DNA from: GCA-2728135 sp002728135
GTDB lineage: Bacteria; Pseudomonadota; Alphaproteobacteria; UBA828
DNA: 64,000 nt
Direction of reading: 5' to 3'
Assembly: GCA_963997635.1 (NCBI GenBank)
Contig: CAXEND010000011.1
Location: 14,059 to 78,058 of the forward strand
A model generated the notes under the pieces. That model was not told the origin of the DNA. It saw nothing but the letters and a program-made list of their open reading frames with translations, and searched no databases. The translations under genes and the position numbers were made by a program. Positions 63,441 to 64,000 of the stretch are shown one piece after another (position 1 is the first letter of the stretch; every line of letters starts with the position of its first letter).

Positions 63441-64000
63441 ATGGCAATTACAAGGGTAAAAGTTTCAGAACGCATTGCGGCGCGAGCAGATAAAGTTTGG
63501 GAATATATTGGTGCTTTTAACGGCCTTACTAAGATTATGAGTGGGGCGGTTACAAATAGTGAAATTTCTCAAAAAGGAAATATTCGACGTCTTAAAATTG
63601 CGGGTTTGAAAAAACAACTTAGTGAGAGACTAATTAAGTTAGATGATAAGAATAAAATTCAATCGTACTCTATTATAGAGGAACCAAATACACCCGTACC
63701 TTTTTTTAATTATACTGCTACTATAAAAGTTAAAGCCACCTCATCAAGAGCTTGTCTTGTAGAGTGGTCAAGTATTTTTGAGGTCAAAAAAGGTGCTACT
63801 AAGGAAGAATGCTTGGCCTTTGCTGCAGGTATTTACAAAACAGGTATTGAAGGTACTAGAAAAGCAGTTAGTGCACCGAAGAAGAAGACTGCTAGTAAGG
63901 CTAAGAGTGCACCGAAGAAGAAGACTGCTAGTAAGGCTAAGAGTGCACCGAAGAAGAAGACTGCTAGTAAGGCTAAGAGTGCACCGAAGAAGAAGACTGC
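63441..64000 (+). CDS. SRPBCC family protein with lysine-rich repeat tail (cut by window end)
   Basis: The first 143 residues or so form an SRPBCC / polyketide-cyclase-like (MxaD-like) domain: ITRVKVSERIAARADKVWEYIGAFNGL near the N-terminus, RRLKIAGL, SYSIIEEPNTPVPFFNYTATIKV, VEWSSIFEV and a closing helix AFAAGIYKTGIEGTRKA. These small cups bind hydrophobic ligands; the ligand here is unknown. From residue 144 the protein turns into tandem copies of SAPKKKTASKAK, an H1-histone-like basic tail, still open at the edge. The start is ATG 63441, nine to ten bases after AGGGGA. Total length cannot be known. Confidence 0.82.
   Translation, partial: MAITRVKVSERIAARADKVWEYIGAFNGLTKIMSGAVTNSEISQKGNIRRLKIAGLKKQLSERLIKLDDKNKIQSYSIIEEPNTPVPFFNYTATIKVKATSSRACLVEWSSIFEVKKGATKEECLAFAAGIYKTGIEGTRKAVSAPKKKTASKAKSAPKKKTASKAKSAPKKKTASKAKSAPKKKT
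63870..64000 (+). repeat. 36-bp coding tandem repeat (three full copies plus a partial)
   Basis: Units at 63870-63905, 63906-63941 and 63942-63977 are identical in DNA, and a fourth begins at 63978 and is cut by the window. Each encodes the 12 residues SAPKKKTASKAK, so copy-number changes keep the frame. The perfect identity at synonymous sites points to recent expansion. Confidence 0.95.

Noticed and set aside
63230..63475. Minus-strand open frame crossing the 22-bp repeats
   Set aside because: It overlaps the SRPBCC start, begins inside that gene on the opposite strand and its C-terminal part is repeat-derived; no support as a gene.

Overview
The window is a gene-dense, AT-rich stretch of a bacterial chromosome. 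By eye it is roughly one third G+C; I did not count it. Gene content and order point to an alphaproteobacterium, probably a streamlined marine lineage near the Rhodospirillales/SAR116-type groups. The lineage is an inference. Supporting signs are the PstA and PstC permeases with long N-terminal extensions, the tsaE-amgK-murU-addB-addA-trxA run, the short HprK kinase beside rapZ, ptsH and ahcY, the FYDLN-type TIGR02300 protein, the ihfB-lapA-trpF-trpB-trpA-accD-folC run, and an NDUFA9-like protein next to RNase D and uppP. There are no phage, transposon, integrase or CRISPR signatures, so most of the window is core genome.

Layout. 1-5.1 kb (minus): phosphate sensor phoR and the transporter genes pstC, pstA, pstB, with a good Pho box in front of pstC. 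5.3-9.5 kb: mutS, a GhrA-like reductase, tRNA-Ala(GGC) and the TIGR02300 protein. 9.7-19.3 kb (plus): aroA-cmk-rpsA-ihfB-lapA-trpF-trpB-trpA-accD-folC, covering aromatic amino acid, nucleotide, translation, fatty acid and folate functions. 19.3-38.5 kb (minus): one long co-directional block. In transcription order it is rnd, kdsD, lptC, lptA, lptB, ptsN, hprK, rapZ, EIIA-Man, ptsH, ptsP, ahcY, tsaE, amgK, murU, addB, addA, trxA. It joins LPS transport, a purely regulatory PTS, the methyl cycle, cell-wall recycling and recombinational repair. rpoN and hpf, usually found between lptB and ptsN, are absent and replaced by a 425-bp gap with one GC-rich hairpin. 38.7-49.6 kb: NDUFA9-like protein, uppP, glutamate synthase gltD-gltB, and an acnB that looks Bacteroidetes-like. 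50.0-58.0 kb (plus): a complete System I cytochrome c maturation operon ccmABCDEFGHI. 58.0-64.0 kb: a quinone oxidoreductase, infA, then an accessory-looking set (haloacid dehalogenase, zinc alcohol dehydrogenase, 54-aa membrane protein, DUF1330 protein, CoA-transferase family III protein resembling 2-methylfumaryl-CoA isomerase, and an SRPBCC protein with a lysine-rich repeat tail cut by the window end).

I do not see a clear, undescribed multi-gene system. The observations most worth following are: the SRPBCC gene at the right end, with perfect 36-bp coding repeats and a separate 22-bp tandem repeat upstream; the probable horizontal origin of acnB; the possible 2-methylfumaryl-CoA isomerase; the lost rpoN/hpf segment; an 11-bp inverted repeat in the rpsA leader; and an internal duplication in CcmI. 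Several genes appear to start at TTG or GTG behind good Shine-Dalgarno sequences (trpF, trpA, gltD, the TIGR02300 gene, the NDUFA9-like gene). For some others I moved the start to a better-supported internal codon, as noted in each entry.
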